Below are positions 35,372-48,224 of a DNA stretch of 64,000 nucleotides, piece by piece (position 1 is the first letter of the stretch; every line of letters begins with the position of its first letter). The translations under genes and the position numbers were made by a program. Under the pieces are notes generated by a model, which made no database searches, had not been told where the DNA came from, and saw only the letters and a program-made list of their open reading frames with translations. Source of the stretch: Annulohypoxylon bovei var. microspora (Eukaryota; Ascomycota; Sordariomycetes; Xylariales; Hypoxylaceae); assembly GCA_022836615.1 (NCBI GenBank), contig MU405284.1, positions 1,111 through 65,110 of the forward strand, read 5' to 3'.

Positions 35372-36689
35372 GCACTTGCCTGTCTGCTTAACTACCTACC
35401 CGATCACCTCTTCATTCATTCATAACGCCACCCATCGGCCCGTTCAATTGATCGTGTAGCAAGTTAGGACTTTCCCGGTAAGTAGTTGTTTCACGGTAGA
35501 ACAACTAGACTCTCGTTTGTGAACAAGCAATCGGTTTTCATGGTTACGTTAGGTGTATACTACTAGTCGCAAACTCAAACGAGTCGGCAGAGGACCTCAT
35601 AAGGATAGAGAAATGAGAAGTTCCAGATACACCAGCTACCTGCTCTAGGCGCCTTGTCTCTCATGTCGCAGACATCGCCTACCACATTGTGATACGAAGC
35701 TTGCAACAACTTACGTGAAGTCCTAAGTCAAAAGGGTAGATATATTTATATTTACAATACCTAATATCCTCTCCAGATATCTAGGAATTTACATGACCAA
35801 AGTTAAGAGAGATAGAGAGAGAGAGATATATATATACCTGTATGGGAGGGGGAGGGGGAGGGGGAGTATGAGAGGGGCTTAATGGGCATATATGAATATC
35901 TACTTAATGTAGAGATATATGCACCTAAGTGTTTCGTGGATCCCCGCTATCACGGGCTTGCGGCTGACTAAAAGGTTGAATGAGGGGCAGAGTTGCAGGA
36001 AGTTTGGAAAGGTTTGAGAAGGTTTAGGAAGGTGGAGCGACAAGCTGAAATCCTAACGGCTCGTCTTTTCCATTTGATCGACTCAGCTCTCTTCATTTTT
36101 AGTACGATACATTGTAAAACAGTAAAACACGACATCTGTCAACTTACACAGATTCTTCGCTTTCTAAGTTGTTCGTTTCCATTTCCACCCAGTTCACGAG
36201 ATTCGCGCGTATAAACCTCGATTGTACCCTAGCAGGCATCCCCGCAAGGCTGATTACCGTGCGCCATACCCGATCATTCGCACCCGATCTAACCCCCTAC
36301 TCTCTATATTCTTTCTTGTCTTGTCTGTCAAGGTTGTCTGTCTTGTCAACCTATCTTTCCCAACACCTCAAGTCATTGTTCTAAACTCGGATTCCGACCG
36401 CCTATATTAGGTATCCTTACATGATAAAATACTCTTTATATCATTGGCCGTTTTGAACATGTGGGAATGATCCACGAATAAGTTGACGACCACCCCTGAC
36501 CGAAACCTTGCGACTATCGAATCCCTCTCCTGCTTACGAAGATAGACTTTGTTTAATCTTGGGCGGGTTGTCAACGGCCGCGCAACATATTCCAACATCC
36601 AAAATATATATCTCTATACTACTCAAAGTACCCATAGAAAGGCGCTCCAGTCTCCCCAACTGCGAAGTTTCATTTCCGCTTTGTTCACG
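35372..36689. other. Intergenic interval with microsatellites
   Basis: Contains a GA/TA microsatellite at about 35810-35837 followed by a GGGGGA-type purine run at about 35847-35866. The last several hundred bases are pyrimidine-rich and are probably promoter and 5' leader of the kinase. No gene was recognised. Confidence 0.55.
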
Positions 36690-37988
36690 ATGGCCACTGC
36701 TGTGAACCCCGCGAATAACGGCTCTCCTCGCCCAAACCCTCAGATACAACCATGCAGATACAAGGTGGGAAAGACGTTGGGCGCTGGTTCATATTCTGTC
36801 GTAAAGGAGTGTGTTCACATTGACACGGGTCGATACTATGCTGCTAAGGTGATTAACAAAAGGCTTATGGCCGGCCGAGAACATATGGTTCGTCTAGAGT
36901 TCTACATGTAGCCTCGGGGAAATTCATATGGCTAACTACATACTTTACCTGATTAGGTACGAAACGAGATTGCCGTCCTTAAGAAAGTTTCGATGGGTCA
37001 CCAGAACATCCTGACCCTCGTTGACTATTTCGAAACGATGAACAACCTCTACCTCGTAACTGATCTTGCGCTCGGCGGTGAGCTATTCGATCGCATCTGC
37101 CGTAAAGGATCTTACTATGAGTCCGACGCTGCTGATTTAATCCGCGCAACTCTTTCTGCCGTCGCGTATCTCCACGATCATGGTATCGTACATCGTGATC
37201 TCAAGCCAGAGAACCTGCTCTTCCGCACACCCGAAGATAATGCCGACCTTCTCATCGCCGACTTCGGACTATCGCGCATTATGGACGAGGAGCAATTTCA
37301 CGTCCTCACTACGACCTGTGGTACCCCCGGATACATGGCCCCCGAAATTTTCAAGAAGACAGGTCACGGTAAGCCGGTCGATATCTGGGCCATGGGCGTG
37401 ATCACGTACTTCTTGCTGTGCGGATACACACCGTTCGACCGCGATACCGACTTTGAGGAGATGCAGGCGATTCTGAATGCCGACTACAACTTCCAGCCGG
37501 CGGAGTACTGGCGCGGCGTCAGCGACCACGCTAAGGACTTCATCCGCCGATGCCTGACGGTCGACCCCAACAAGCGCATGACGGCGCACGAGGCACTATC
37601 GCATGCCTTCATCGCCGATTACAGCCTAGGCGGTGACGGCGACAGGGGCCAGAATCTGCTGCCAACTGTCAAGAAGAACTTCAACGCGCGCAAAACTCTG
37701 CACGCTGCTATCGACACGGTGCGAGCCATCAACAAGCTACGAGAGGGCCAGGCGCAAGCTCACCTTATGGACGGCACCCGCTCAGCGGAGCCAGGGCGGG
37801 GTGCCCCGCCGCTGAAAGACGTGGCCCAAGGCGACTCGGGTTACTCGAGCACGCAAAACGGAGACGTAGAGATGGGCGGCATGGGTCCAACGTCAGGGGT
37901 ACCAGCGAGCTTAAGGCCCGGCGCCCCTGGAAACAAAGTTGTCGAAACTTCAAAAGGTCTATGGACCGCAAGCCAGCCGCGACGGTGA
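36690..37988 (+). CDS. Calcium/calmodulin-dependent protein kinase (CaMK1 type)
   Basis: Two exons, 36690-36887 and 36957-37988 (69-bp intron with GTTCGT donor); 409 residues. The kinase domain spans about residues 24-285. It shows the glycine loop LGAGSYSVVKE, the lysine in YAAKVI, the catalytic loop HRDLKPENLL, the magnesium site DFGLS, the activation segment CGTPGYMAPE and the GVITYFLLCGYTPF helix. A basic autoregulatory/calmodulin-binding region follows (KKNFNARKTLHAAIDTVRAI). This is the fungal CaMK1/CmkA group, which relays calcium signals to growth and stress responses in the cytoplasm. The C terminus is glycine- and serine-rich and variable. Start: the first ATG after a pyrimidine-rich leader, agreeing with the short N-terminal extension of relatives. 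Confidence 0.92.
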
Positions 37989-40900
37989 GATGGCACACTA
38001 GTATGGCATAGGTTGTACTAGCATAGGTATATAGCTGCTAGAGCGACGGGAGGAATGATCTTATTTAGAATGCATCTCAGGAAAGCGAGCGAATAGGAAT
38101 TTAAGCATTTGGTGAGAGACCAATGTAATAACTTTATGACGCGACGAGACGGATCCCAGTACATAAAGTCTATGAGCAGGAAAGGAAATCAGCTCCAGCA
38201 GCATCCGCATTTTTTGGAGGGGAAAGGCGGAATTTCAACCCGAACTGAGGATATCACAGATATTGCGACGGAGGAATGATTGGAGGTTACCTAATCGATA
38301 CAACGACCCAATTCAAGGCAGAGATAAACAATTCAAGATGCTGATCTTGTTACTTGCATGCTTACCTAGGTAATTTTGCTTCTCTCTGATATTACTCATT
38401 GCCTAGGTATGTATGTTGGTGTCGTGATATATGTATGTACACTACTGGCAGGGCTTGCAAGACATGTGATGCGCCTATATATATCCCTGTCATATGACGG
38501 TAGATGAGCTGAGCTGAATTTGCATTGGGCACCTGCTCGGCGCCGACTTTATTTTTCTATGGAGATTGTTTTATGAAAAGCTATGAATTTGTGATAGTCT
38601 TCATAGCTACCGGAGCTATGTCTCTAGATTTCTCTAGGTCATATCCACTAGGCACTTATCGACCGTCCGAGTAATGTCCTAGTTACATTTGTAATTTGTT
38701 ATCTAAGTAGTGCCAACCTGTAGACAAATTGGGACAGTCACAAGCAAAATAGGTAGTTGTAAACCCACGCAAGCAACAAGCTGTGGTGCTTATGCATCAC
38801 CACAGCTGTGACTATGTATGTACCTGGCTTGCCTGAGTAATGACAGCACAACGGGCTCCTCACCTACCTATGTACATTTCATGAGTCGCGGTTAGCCAAG
38901 CGAGAGTTAGATGCAGACGGGCAGACAAGACAATAGAGCTTGTTTTTGCCCGAATGTCTTGGGGGGTTAGACAAGCATTTGTGTGCCGATCTGGGACATG
39001 ATCAGAGTATGTACATGCACTACCGATATCTACTATCTACACAGTACAGGATCAAAGTAGGATCGCCCAAACCAGATCCCAGCCTCATTTTTTTATCCTA
39101 ACATACAACATACTACCTAGTATTCTTATTCTTATTGTCACCTTTCGTTCTCGTTTTCGTTCCCCTAGCCCGATGTCAACCTTTTTGTACATGGTGAGCA
39201 GCTTAGGGCTGAGAAGACAGCAAAGTGCCAGGCAGAGTTTGATGTCCATACACCATGGGTTTCTAGCTTGCCCGTTCGCCGTGAAGAAGAAAAAAAGCAG
39301 AAAGAGAGAGAAAAAAATTAAGTGCAAGTGCCGAGGTCTTCCCTGTAAAGTACAGTACAAAATCTACACATTTACCGATCCATATAAGTGCCCATTGATG
39401 TGCAGCTATGGTTGGCTTGGCTGGGATGTGCTCGCGTGCCACTGGCGAACTACTGGAGAAGCGATTCAAGCGATAAAAAGCAGAAAGAGGCTTGCATTAG
39501 ACGATGTAGACATCCGGTATTTGTCTGGATGTATTGTACATACACCCATATGTACATATTCAATCCAACAGCCCTTGCCATGTTTGGTTAGAATTATGAT
39601 TATGGTCGTAACTAACGTCCGGACTTGTGTAACATCTAGCGTTTTCGGGTTCACTAGAGGCAGTCGAACCCGTTTATTATGTCCGCTGTTGCCGAGTTGT
39701 CAGGCGGGCCATAGACGGCATGGAAATCTTAATGTCGCGTGATCGAACAATGCACATGCTGTCAAGGCGTCAAGGTCCAGAAGAGAGATACATAAGTTTA
39801 TCAGAATGCGGTGGACCGGACATTCGCGGGGAGAGTAACATTCTGGAAGCATTCTGGGCAGATCTTCACATGGTGCCACTTTGACGCTCAGTTGCTTCAT
39901 CGGGGTCCATTTCCAATTCTAAAATACAACTGTGTGAAGGAGCCGAGACTCGGATAAAAGTGTTTGAATTTTGGAATCGTTTTAAAAATCGAAAAATCGC
40001 ACGATCCTTCGTTAGAATTTGTCTCCGTCCAAGGGACAACTCCGAACCCCGTTTCCTGAGATGAATTGGCCTTCAATTTTTCGTCTATTATCTAATTTTT
40101 TGCCCACTGGCCATCCGTAAGTCTCCGACCCTTTTTACACCCAGTCGCTAATGTCGGTGAATCGGAGAAAGAGCGGATACCGAGACCGAGTAATTGCGGG
40201 TCTCGCGGCTTATATCCACTTTCTCTCAATTCTGTCATGTCTTGCCCACGCGATCTCGTTAAGTGACTCTAATAATTGTTACGGTTTCATAGAAGTTAAC
40301 CCCCATCTACGCCCACAGGTTCTCAATCTTTCCCGTCCCTTACTTGTTTGGCTAGGCGCAGATGCATCTTGATCCATCTATCCAACCTCACTCGATTAAA
40401 TTGTGACTCTTCAAACTGCATATAATATACACAGGCATGCATATAGATACAACTAACGAAAGGATCGAAATCACTCACACGACATCTAACCACATTAATC
40501 TATACACGTCGAGTAAATTACATTAAAAAACCTCACGTGTCCGTTCTCCATTCCGGATATTAGATTATCATTTGTAGGGTCAATAGTCCATGACATATAC
40601 GCGTACAACGAATGTGACGAGAGGCTCTGTGACCTCGAAAAGGTGAGAAAGTGGATTTTGCCAAGAGCCTGAGACTGAACTAAGGTCTCAATGCCAAGAG
40701 ACGGTTGCATCGTAGTCGTTACACAAGCGCGCGAGACGTACCTGTACTTTGCCTCGTACTGTACTTCGCACCTCGTACCGGTTCTGCTCCTTTCGTTTGT
40801 GCAATCCCTTTGCCAGGCGTGAAAGGTATTGTACTTTTACACGTACGATAGAGAGCGTGCCTTCCAGGTTGAATCCCGTACCAGACGTACCAGATTATGC

Positions 40901-42809
40901 ACGTGCGTATGTACTAATAAGCAACACCTACCATCCGATTCCCGTCCCTTCCGAATGGACCCGGCTTTACAGCATGTAATGTTAGTGCTGACTGATTCAG
41001 CGTCCAGCTTCCAAAGAGTTCTCCGGGTTGGTTATTATGATCTGGCGAAATCGAAACTTGATTCCATTTTGCAATGGGGAAAGCTATGGCATGTACGGTA
41101 TGGCCTATATATAGTGTATTATGTATATTGAATCTCTTGCTGTGCCCTTACGGATATCTGACATGAGAATCTAACATGGGGGAACCAACAACTCGATCTC
41201 GTGAAGGTTATCTGATTTTATGTACCCTAGTACCTAGTATCCTTCGAGGGTCCATGATTATGTCATCGATATTTGACACCACTTTGGAATCATAAAACCA
41301 ACCTCGGCGTCCTTGGATTTATGAACGAGGACCGGTTATTAATCATAGTAATCCACCATCCTAGAGGATGTCCAGGATAATAGTAACCTCTAGGTACTGT
41401 ACTTCATACCTAGGTAGCGTAAATTTAAGGTTGACTTGCGGCGAGGCTAATGGTTTAGGGCGACAGATAAGATTCTATCAAAACGAATGAAGTGAGGTTT
41501 CAACCTTGGAAGCTATTTAATACTTGTAGGTATTTGCAAATTTGTAGTACGGTTTTATGAGGACGGAATTCCTGCTATGTATAGCCAATATTTTCTGTTC
41601 GTTACGCCTAACCCTTGACTCATGTAAATGAGTGACTCAAGTTGCCAAGATGCCTTACATGAAGCCGTTTTATGTTGGATATTGAGCCAACAATTTGTTG
41701 GTCAACCTTACAACCAGTTCTACCATTATGCTTATTAATAAACAAATCTTCAATAAAAGAGATTTGGAAGTCATGTACAAGTACAGTACCTTAATGACTG
41801 ACTAATAGTGTCAGGTTGCGAAGTTGCGAAGGGTGCTCCGAAAAGATCCTGGTCTTATCTCAGTCACGTATCTGCACACACAAAACGTATTCGGGAAAGC
41901 AGCGCTAACAAGGTCGAGTAAGTCACCAATCCGGTCCGTTTTTTGGATTTAAGGTTGCGGTATGGCGCTTGCACCGAACCGATTTATAACAAATCATGGT
42001 AGGTAACTGTACATGTAGCCCTAAAGAGGCACAGTTTCGATTCGCCTCTTGATCTTTCCGTGATGAATTGTAATGCAAAGTACTGTACATGCAAGTAGTG
42101 TGCTGTAAGTGTACCTAACGCATGTGTATGTAGAACCCGGATGCGCTAAAAAGGTGTCGGGATTGGCCCTGCCAACATGTATCTGTGTGTTTTTTCCCTT
42201 AATACATAAATTCCATAATGAAAGTACCCAGATACGATTCAAAATCCATTACTCACAAATCCCAAATACCAATCCCACTCGAGAAAATTCTCCACTGTAA
42301 AAAAAAAACAACGATCCCCATCCAATAATCCATGACCGCAGAGACCCTATTCTACCAATGGACCAAACTCCTCTTTTAAGATCCCTGTCCCCGTTATATC
42401 CGGATACTGAGTTATTATGTACAGCGACAAAGCCCTTGACCTTGGGTCGGCTGGGCCTGGTTTCTTTATTATTAAAGATCATGTACCTCCCCTTCCCTCA
42501 CTGACTCCCGCATTCCTGTCGCATGATCTAGGAATTGCGTCGCGTATGTGATTCTTCAAAGACAAGCCGGCGACTTTTGATCTTCACCCGGGACGGACAG
42601 CTCACCACTTCAGTATATCTAACCAACCCTCCGTCGTCCGCCACCCGGCTTTGGTTTAGTTTGGCGATATTTGGTACGACAGCGACTAATAGAGCTGGGT
42701 CAAAGCTCTCCCCCGCCGTCCCGCTGTTGACGAGTAACGGTGCTTTAACTGGGAGGAATAAATACACAACTTGGAACTCACCCGGCTATCGTCACACGAA
42801 AGGGATCCG
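37989..42809. other. 4.8-kb gene-free interval
   Basis: The longest stretch without a supported gene outside the AT block. Several frames of 60-190 codons exist (for example 39173-39742) but they overlap on both strands, carry no domain and show biased, low-complexity translation. ACCTAGGT palindromes recur here (38364, 38401, 41409). A perfect 10-bp-arm hairpin lies at 38779-38807. No RNA gene was recognised. Confidence 0.55.
38779..38807. other. Perfect hairpin with 10-bp arms
   Basis: AGCTGTGGTG and its exact complement are separated by a 9-base loop. It sits alone in the gene-free interval. No downstream U-run or promoter context gives it a function. Confidence 0.5.
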
Positions 42810-44410
42810 ATGCGGCAAACAAACACCACAGTTGTTGAAACGGAGACACAGCTCTCTCTGGGATGGCGTGAGAGGTTGAGTCCGTCTAAACTCAGCAAGA
42901 TACCAGGCCGTTATAATCTGCCTCGAATGTTTAGAAAGTCTGGCCACTCGACAAAACAGATGCGCGAACCTGTTCCGACACAGAGTATTGCTGCTCTAAA
43001 CAGATCATTCAAGATCACAGATACATTCGAACTGTTAAAGACGAGGAAATGGAGTGTATTCGACGTACAATATGCTGTGGTGACCGGACTATGCATCTTC
43101 TCGATGTGGATCGTTGAACCTTCGGCACCTATCATCAAGACAGCCGCCGGTCTTGGATATCTTTTACTGCTTCTTATGCCCGCTACAAGACAATTCTTTT
43201 TACCATCTTGGCCTATATGGTCTTATCTCCTATTCTTCTTTTCTAGCCGGTAAGGAGTCCCACCCTCACTCTACAATCTTAGGAGAACACCGGATGAGAT
43301 ATTCGGGGCGCTTATACTCCTACATCGCAGCCCAATTGAGCATTCGCCATGATGTCAAGTAAAATTGTGTCACTGACTTTATCGATCTAGATTTATTCCG
43401 TACGATATTCGCCCAGACATATTCGTCAAGGTTCTTCCAGCTTTAGAAGATATCCTATACGGAACCAACTTCTCCAACTTTTTCTCTAAATGGACGCACC
43501 CTGTCTTGGACGTGATTGCTTGGATCCCATGTAAGACAACCCTATTTTGGACGGAGGATTAATTCCTTGCTGTGTCACCTCCCTCATCGGACCCGAAAAT
43601 CTTAATTTGTTCAATTCAATTGAAATCAAATGATCGAGTAAATCAAGACTAATTTTTAATTCTATAGATGGCATCGGACACTTCAGCAATCCCGCTGTCT
43701 GCTCGGTGATCATGTTCATTTACGCATCTCCCGGAACTCTCCCCATGTTTGCAAAGAGCTTTGGGTGGATGAACGCACTGGGAGTATCCATACAACTATT
43801 CTTTCCCTGTACGCCGCCATGGTACGAGAGACTGCACGGTTTGGAGCCCGCAAAATATGGAATGCAGGGTTCGCCCGCCGGTCTAGCGCGGATCGACGCC
43901 CTATTCGGAGTCGACATGTACACAACTAGTTTTACTACGGCACCCGTACCCTTTGGAGCCTTCCCGAGTCTTCACGCCGCCGCCGCGATTCTCGAGGCTT
44001 TGTTTATTAGCCATTGCTTCCCGAAGTTAAAGGGCCTATGCTTAGGTTACGTCTGCTGGATCTGCTGGGCGACGATGTACCTCAACCACCACTACGCCGT
44101 CGATTTATTAGGGGGCGGAATTATCGCCTACTCGATATTCTTCACGGTGCGGAAATTTTGGCTACCCCGGCCGCAAGCCGGCAAGAAGTACCGGTGGGAA
44201 TACGAATACGTAGAAGTTGGGCAGACGAAGAAGAGCAAGGCGTTGGACGAGGAGCTTGGATACACATCCGTCAGAGCGGGTAAGCGGAGTGCTGAGTGGG
44301 GTGACGAGTTTACTGTCCTGGATAGCTTCATGCACTCCGGGTCGTCGAGCGGCAGCTCGAGCCCGACCTCCCCTGTCAGGAGCGACAGGAGTAACAGGAG
44401 GACGGATTAA
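42810..44410 (+). CDS. AUR1: Inositol phosphorylceramide synthase catalytic subunit
   Basis: Three exons, 42810-43249, 43391-43530 and 43668-44410 (introns 141 and 137 bp); phase-continuous, 440 residues. The enzyme transfers phosphoinositol from phosphatidylinositol to ceramide in the Golgi and is essential for fungal sphingolipid synthesis. Family marks include FFPCTPPWYE, YGMQGSPAGLARID, and the PAP2-type catalytic motifs GAFPSLHAAAAI and NHHYAVDLLGGG, whose histidines and aspartate form the active site. Several hydrophobic segments fit a polytopic membrane protein. The C terminus is cytosolic, serine-rich and basic. The start is the first ATG; a TTG 13 codons earlier was not used. Introns are longer than in neighbouring genes. 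Confidence 0.92.
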
Positions 44411-44904
44411 TTGCATAGACGAGACGAGATGCCTCGGATATTATGATACCACGATATACTAATACTAGAAATAAATATGAAATAATAATGATACCTACCA
44501 GAGTATTCTGGCGACATAATTACGAGGTGTGGATCTGATCAGCACTGTTTTTTTTTTCTTTACGACATGGGTCGTGATCGGTAGATGATATGTTTTAGAG
44601 CACCCATGTCCTTGCGATGTCTCAGGTCAAAGCTTCATACAATCGGGACGATGACGCGCGTCTACTTGCGCTGCCCAATTCATGTTCCATGGCCATTGAA
44701 TATGGAGATGTTTTAATACAGAATTATTTACCTATCTAATTGCGGCACGTTGCGGGTCTAAGACCGAAGGATTCAGTGGCCGCTGTTCAGCTGCTACGAT
44801 GATCAAGGGTCACCGCTATCAATTTCCGGAGGGTTTAATCCGGGCGATATAATAGCTCCGACCACGAACCCTACTAGATATATGTAGGTACGTGGGTGCG
44901 TGCT
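44411..44904. other. Convergent intergenic interval
   Basis: 3' regions of AUR1 and of the broken transporter. No gene, RNA or repeat was recognised. Confidence 0.5.
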
Positions 44905-46206
44905 TTACATACCCGCATCGGCTCCGACGCTCGTCTTCCCGATGGCGAACTTCTGCTTGTCGTCGGAGTTCAAGATTTGAGACGCGGATATTAATCCCTC
45001 CTCCACTTTGCTTTCGCCGTCGGAGCTCGGCGAACTGTCTTTCTCGACCGGGATGCTGCGAGGACTGTGCACGATGTCATGTTAATACCTAGGTGTGAAG
45101 GCGTGGGGTTTGTATAGGTATACTCTAAAGACCACGATGGCGAGAGTAGGAGGTTATGAGTGAAACTTACACAGCAGTATCGTATTCACGGCCAGAGGCA
45201 CACGTCCGCCAACCCATTTCCTGGTGTTCAAGCCGAAACTGACGGCTTGTGCGAAGCTCTCCTGTCCTCGTAAGATACCCGAGAGCCGCGTCAGTTCCGA
45301 GATGTTGTCCGTCTTGCTGGCGACGAGGTAATCTGCTACTAATTAGTGTCTCTTATCTACTACTTATCCACCAACCCAAGACCTCCGCGTAAGAAGTTGA
45401 GGTACACAAGTATGTACCCAGGTAAGTTACGTAGGGAAGTAGACAGATCACTCACAAAGCCAATTCTGCAACGCCTGCCGCGAGAACTCCCACAGGATCA
45501 GCACGAAGAAGCCCTCCACAAACCCCTCGTCCTCTCAGCCGTACGCCGGCGGGCTGCGCGTGTACCTCTCCTGGACCACCCAGCCGTACGTCCACGCGAC
45601 CACGTGCCACGCCACGACCCACCAGAACCCGATCTCGACGCGCCGCTTCACGGCCAGCCGCTTGTAATCTAGCAGCGCGCTGACCAGCTGCGACGACAGC
45701 AGCGTGCCGACGTTGCTCAGGAACCCGACGAGCGCGCGCGCCCGCACCCCGAAGTAGTACGCCTGGAAGTTGCCGCTGTACTGGTTGAAGTACGCGGCCC
45801 AGAACAGGCCGGCGCTGAACCCGCAGGCGACGGCGCCGACGAGCACGAGCCACACGTTGCCGTAGCGGTTGTTGGCGTACAGCCCCGCGGAGTACACGGG
45901 GTAGCCGGCGGCGCCGAGGAAGAGGGTGCGCGGCAGCCCGACGCGGTTCGCGAGCGGCGCGCCGAGGAGACATAGGAAGCCCATGATGGCGAAGACCAGC
46001 GAGTTCGCCGCGTTCACGAGATAGGGTTCTTGCGCCCCGCCCGCCCCCAGGTTCGACATCGCGTTCCAGAGTCCCGGTGCGAAGCCGACCGCGCCGATGA
46101 CGACCGCGTTGAAGAGCGTGCTGTGGTACCATGTGCGCTTCTGCGACGATGTGGCGGTGCCGGAGGCGGCGGTGGAGGATGCTGGGGAGACTGCTTCGGT
46201 GGCCAT
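44905..46206 (-). pseudogene. UNC93-like MFS transporter, interrupted by an in-frame TGA
   Basis: The minus-strand reading frame starts at 46206 (MATEAVSPASST) and shows an UNC93/DUF895-type transporter: FAPGLWNAMSNLGAGG, GYPVYSAGLYANNRYGN, FNQYSGNFQAYYFGV, VGFLSNVGTLLSSQL and RRVEIGFWWVV. It stops at TGA 45537-45535, directly after YTRSPPAYG. The same frame continues beyond with clear family sequence (EDEGFVEGFFVLILWEFSRQ, then QNWL). A GTGAGT intron (45455-45333) then leads to exon 45332-45173, which reads YYLVASKTDNISELTRLSGI and ESFAQAVSFGLNTRKWVGG. In this family the stop position normally holds tryptophan, so TGG to TGA is the simplest explanation. The last exon (ending 44905) and its donor are uncertain. 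It could be a null allele, a readthrough gene or an assembly error. Position downstream of the carboxylase/PxpA genes hints at substrate uptake. Confidence 0.65.
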
Positions 46207-47131
46207 TTTGGCGGGTTGGGGGCGCGTGATGTTGCCGGTGTCTTGCTGCGGGAGTTGTCTTACCTTGTCCGCACTATTGTCCGAGCGAGTTCGAAGCTAC
46301 TAGGTAGTCAAGGCGAAGGTTCGCGAGATCTTATTTTAATTCTATCTTCCCGCATTGCAGACATAACGTTGTTTTTGTACTACTTGATATTGTCGCAGTT
46401 CTATCTCCCCTGGCTTTGCGCGATGGCCCGCTCCGATTGCGACATCTATACATACTTGGCCCACAATCCCGGTTCTGCTGCCAAGACGTTCGACACCGGG
46501 ATAGCTATATCTTCGGCTCGTCTAGCCAGATGTGGACGGTGCCGTGAATGACTTGCCGATGTCAACCGTTAGAAGGCGAAGGACTTGGTCGATTCAGTTG
46601 TTGCTTGGGGTTTTTATAGTAGTAGGGGGAAAGGTGTAGAGGTAGTTATCTTAAGGACTACAGACTGATATAACCTAGGAGTCTCTTATTGCTTGAGAAA
46701 GCAACGGTTAAAATCCTAGAGTGCAAGAGAGTTCGCTTACATAATATCTTTCATGCTCTGATCGCGTACTTCTATCAACTCTGATATGAACTCACGATAG
46801 TATTTCCTAGGTGTTAGGGAGAGGAGACACACGCCAACGGTTAATGATCGCTTAATAGTTCTATAAACTTAACATAAAGTTATGTTGGTATAGCTTCATG
46901 ATGAAACATCTACCCGCTTGCCGCCCAACTGATAGCGCCATTGAACCAGGTTCCAAACAGACAACAGCCAACTAGTCCCCCAATATCACTGCAGTATAGA
47001 AATCCATCCATGGGGATTCGCTTGTGTTGAACCCAAAAATTCGTACAGAAGCCCCGTTTTCATACACCGAATCCCAATCTCGTGGTGTCGTCAAGCCCCT
47101 TGTTTATCGTAGTTTGGTTGCGAGTGGTTAT
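46207..47131. other. Intergenic interval
   Basis: Promoter of the UNC93-like gene and 3' region of the next minus-strand gene. No gene was recognised. Confidence 0.5.
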
Positions 47132-47584
47132 CTACCTATGCTTTTCGATATAAGCTCGATAGTCTTCCAGCAATTCTCGTTTTGATATAGTCATGCGTGT
47201 CCACGTCATGATAGCCATGGTAAGAGGGAAGACGACAATCATGCCAATAGCTTTAAAGTTCCAAAATGTTCCGTAAAGAGGAACGAGGAGTGCGTAGCTG
47301 TATACGGAGATCAGAGGGAGGAATATCAGCATCATGAAGAACGCGCGGAGAGATTCGTCGGTGATGCCAGGGCCTTCATCGGCGATTACGCACAGCCATT
47401 CTGGTATGCCAAGAGCTTTCTGAAGTTGACAGCCGAGTTGTGCTACCGTATCCCGTCGTTTGATGATTGTTACGTTGACAATCGATTTGGCGATTTGCCA
47501 GGTACACTGAAAAATAATTGCGCCAATGAAGTGCATTAGGACACCTTTCGGAGTCCAAGTTATATTTCCTATTGTGAGCTCCAT
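47132..47584 (-). CDS. Small membrane protein of unknown function
   Basis: A frame of 150 residues from ATG 47584 (MELTIGNITWTPKGVLMHF). The open frame extends another 52 codons to a TTG at 47740, but that part looks like 5' leader. Three hydrophobic segments are visible: around VLMHFIGAIIFQCTW, FFMMLIFLPLISVYSYALLV and IGMIVVFPLTMAIMTW. The C-terminal tail is charged (SKRELLEDYRAYIEKHR). No signal or family motif is recognised. It lies on the same strand as and downstream of the PxpA gene, but co-regulation is only inference. Confidence 0.55.
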   Translation of the reverse strand: MELTIGNITWTPKGVLMHFIGAIIFQCTWQIAKSIVNVTIIKRRDTVAQLGCQLQKALGIPEWLCVIADEGPGITDESLRAFFMMLIFLPLISVYSYALLVPLYGTFWNFKAIGMIVVFPLTMAIMTWTRMTISKRELLEDYRAYIEKHR

Positions 47585-48224
47585 TACGACAAGGTTCTGA
47601 GTCGTCGTGACGTCTTTTTTTGATGCACCGATCTTGTTGGGAATTGATGAGTGGAGGTAACTATGTAGGTAATTGAGATGCGGGTTAAGATGTATTCTCA
47701 AGTGACTGTAGTTTGGTAAGTTGACTGTTGTGATATTCAAATTGAAGCTGTTAAGAAAAATAGATGGAATGCTTTTAGTTGAATGTCGAGTTGAGGTTAG
47801 GAATGATTTCAGTTCTCATAGCATTCACCATAAATTGAAAGCTTTTCCCTTATCAAGAATGTCGCTTCCAAATGATGTCCTTCCAACGGCCTTGCCATGA
47901 GTTTATCGTGATAAACTATGCTAACAAAGGCAGGTTCTTCTAAGCTATAATGATGTATTAACCAACAAGTACCTACCTACCTAGGTATACACAAGAGGGT
48001 TATGAATCCCTGGTCATGCCTTGACTTGACTTCTATGTTAAAGTTAGCCAAACGGAGGATCGATCCTTCTTATACCTGTGGAATCCATCTCCTTATTTCT
48101 TCATATTTTACTTCCCACACATCTTTCCTCAAAACATAAATTCCCTACTTCCCTAACCTGAAATTTTAATCAATTTCAAGCCAATCTTGTAGTTTCCTAT
48201 ACTACATAGGCGAAGCTATTATTT
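47585..48224. other. Intergenic interval
   Basis: AT-leaning DNA with a CTACCTACCTAGGTA tract near 47968-47986. No gene was recognised. Confidence 0.5.

Noticed and set aside
39660..39676. Minus-strand GGGTTCGACTGCC resembling a tRNA T arm
   Set aside because: The flanking bases do not form the 5-bp stem and no other tRNA arms are found.
39173..39742. 189-codon frame in the gene-free interval
   Set aside because: Overlapped by frames on both strands, includes a lysine run from a purine tract, no domain and no neighbours to splice with.
45452..46132. 226-codon arginine-rich frame in the transporter gene
   Set aside because: Antisense-phase shadow caused by high GC; the transporter frame carries the family motifs.
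47585..47740. N-terminal 52-codon extension of the small membrane protein
   Set aside because: It begins with TTG and reads like 5' leader; the ATG at 47584 is preferred.
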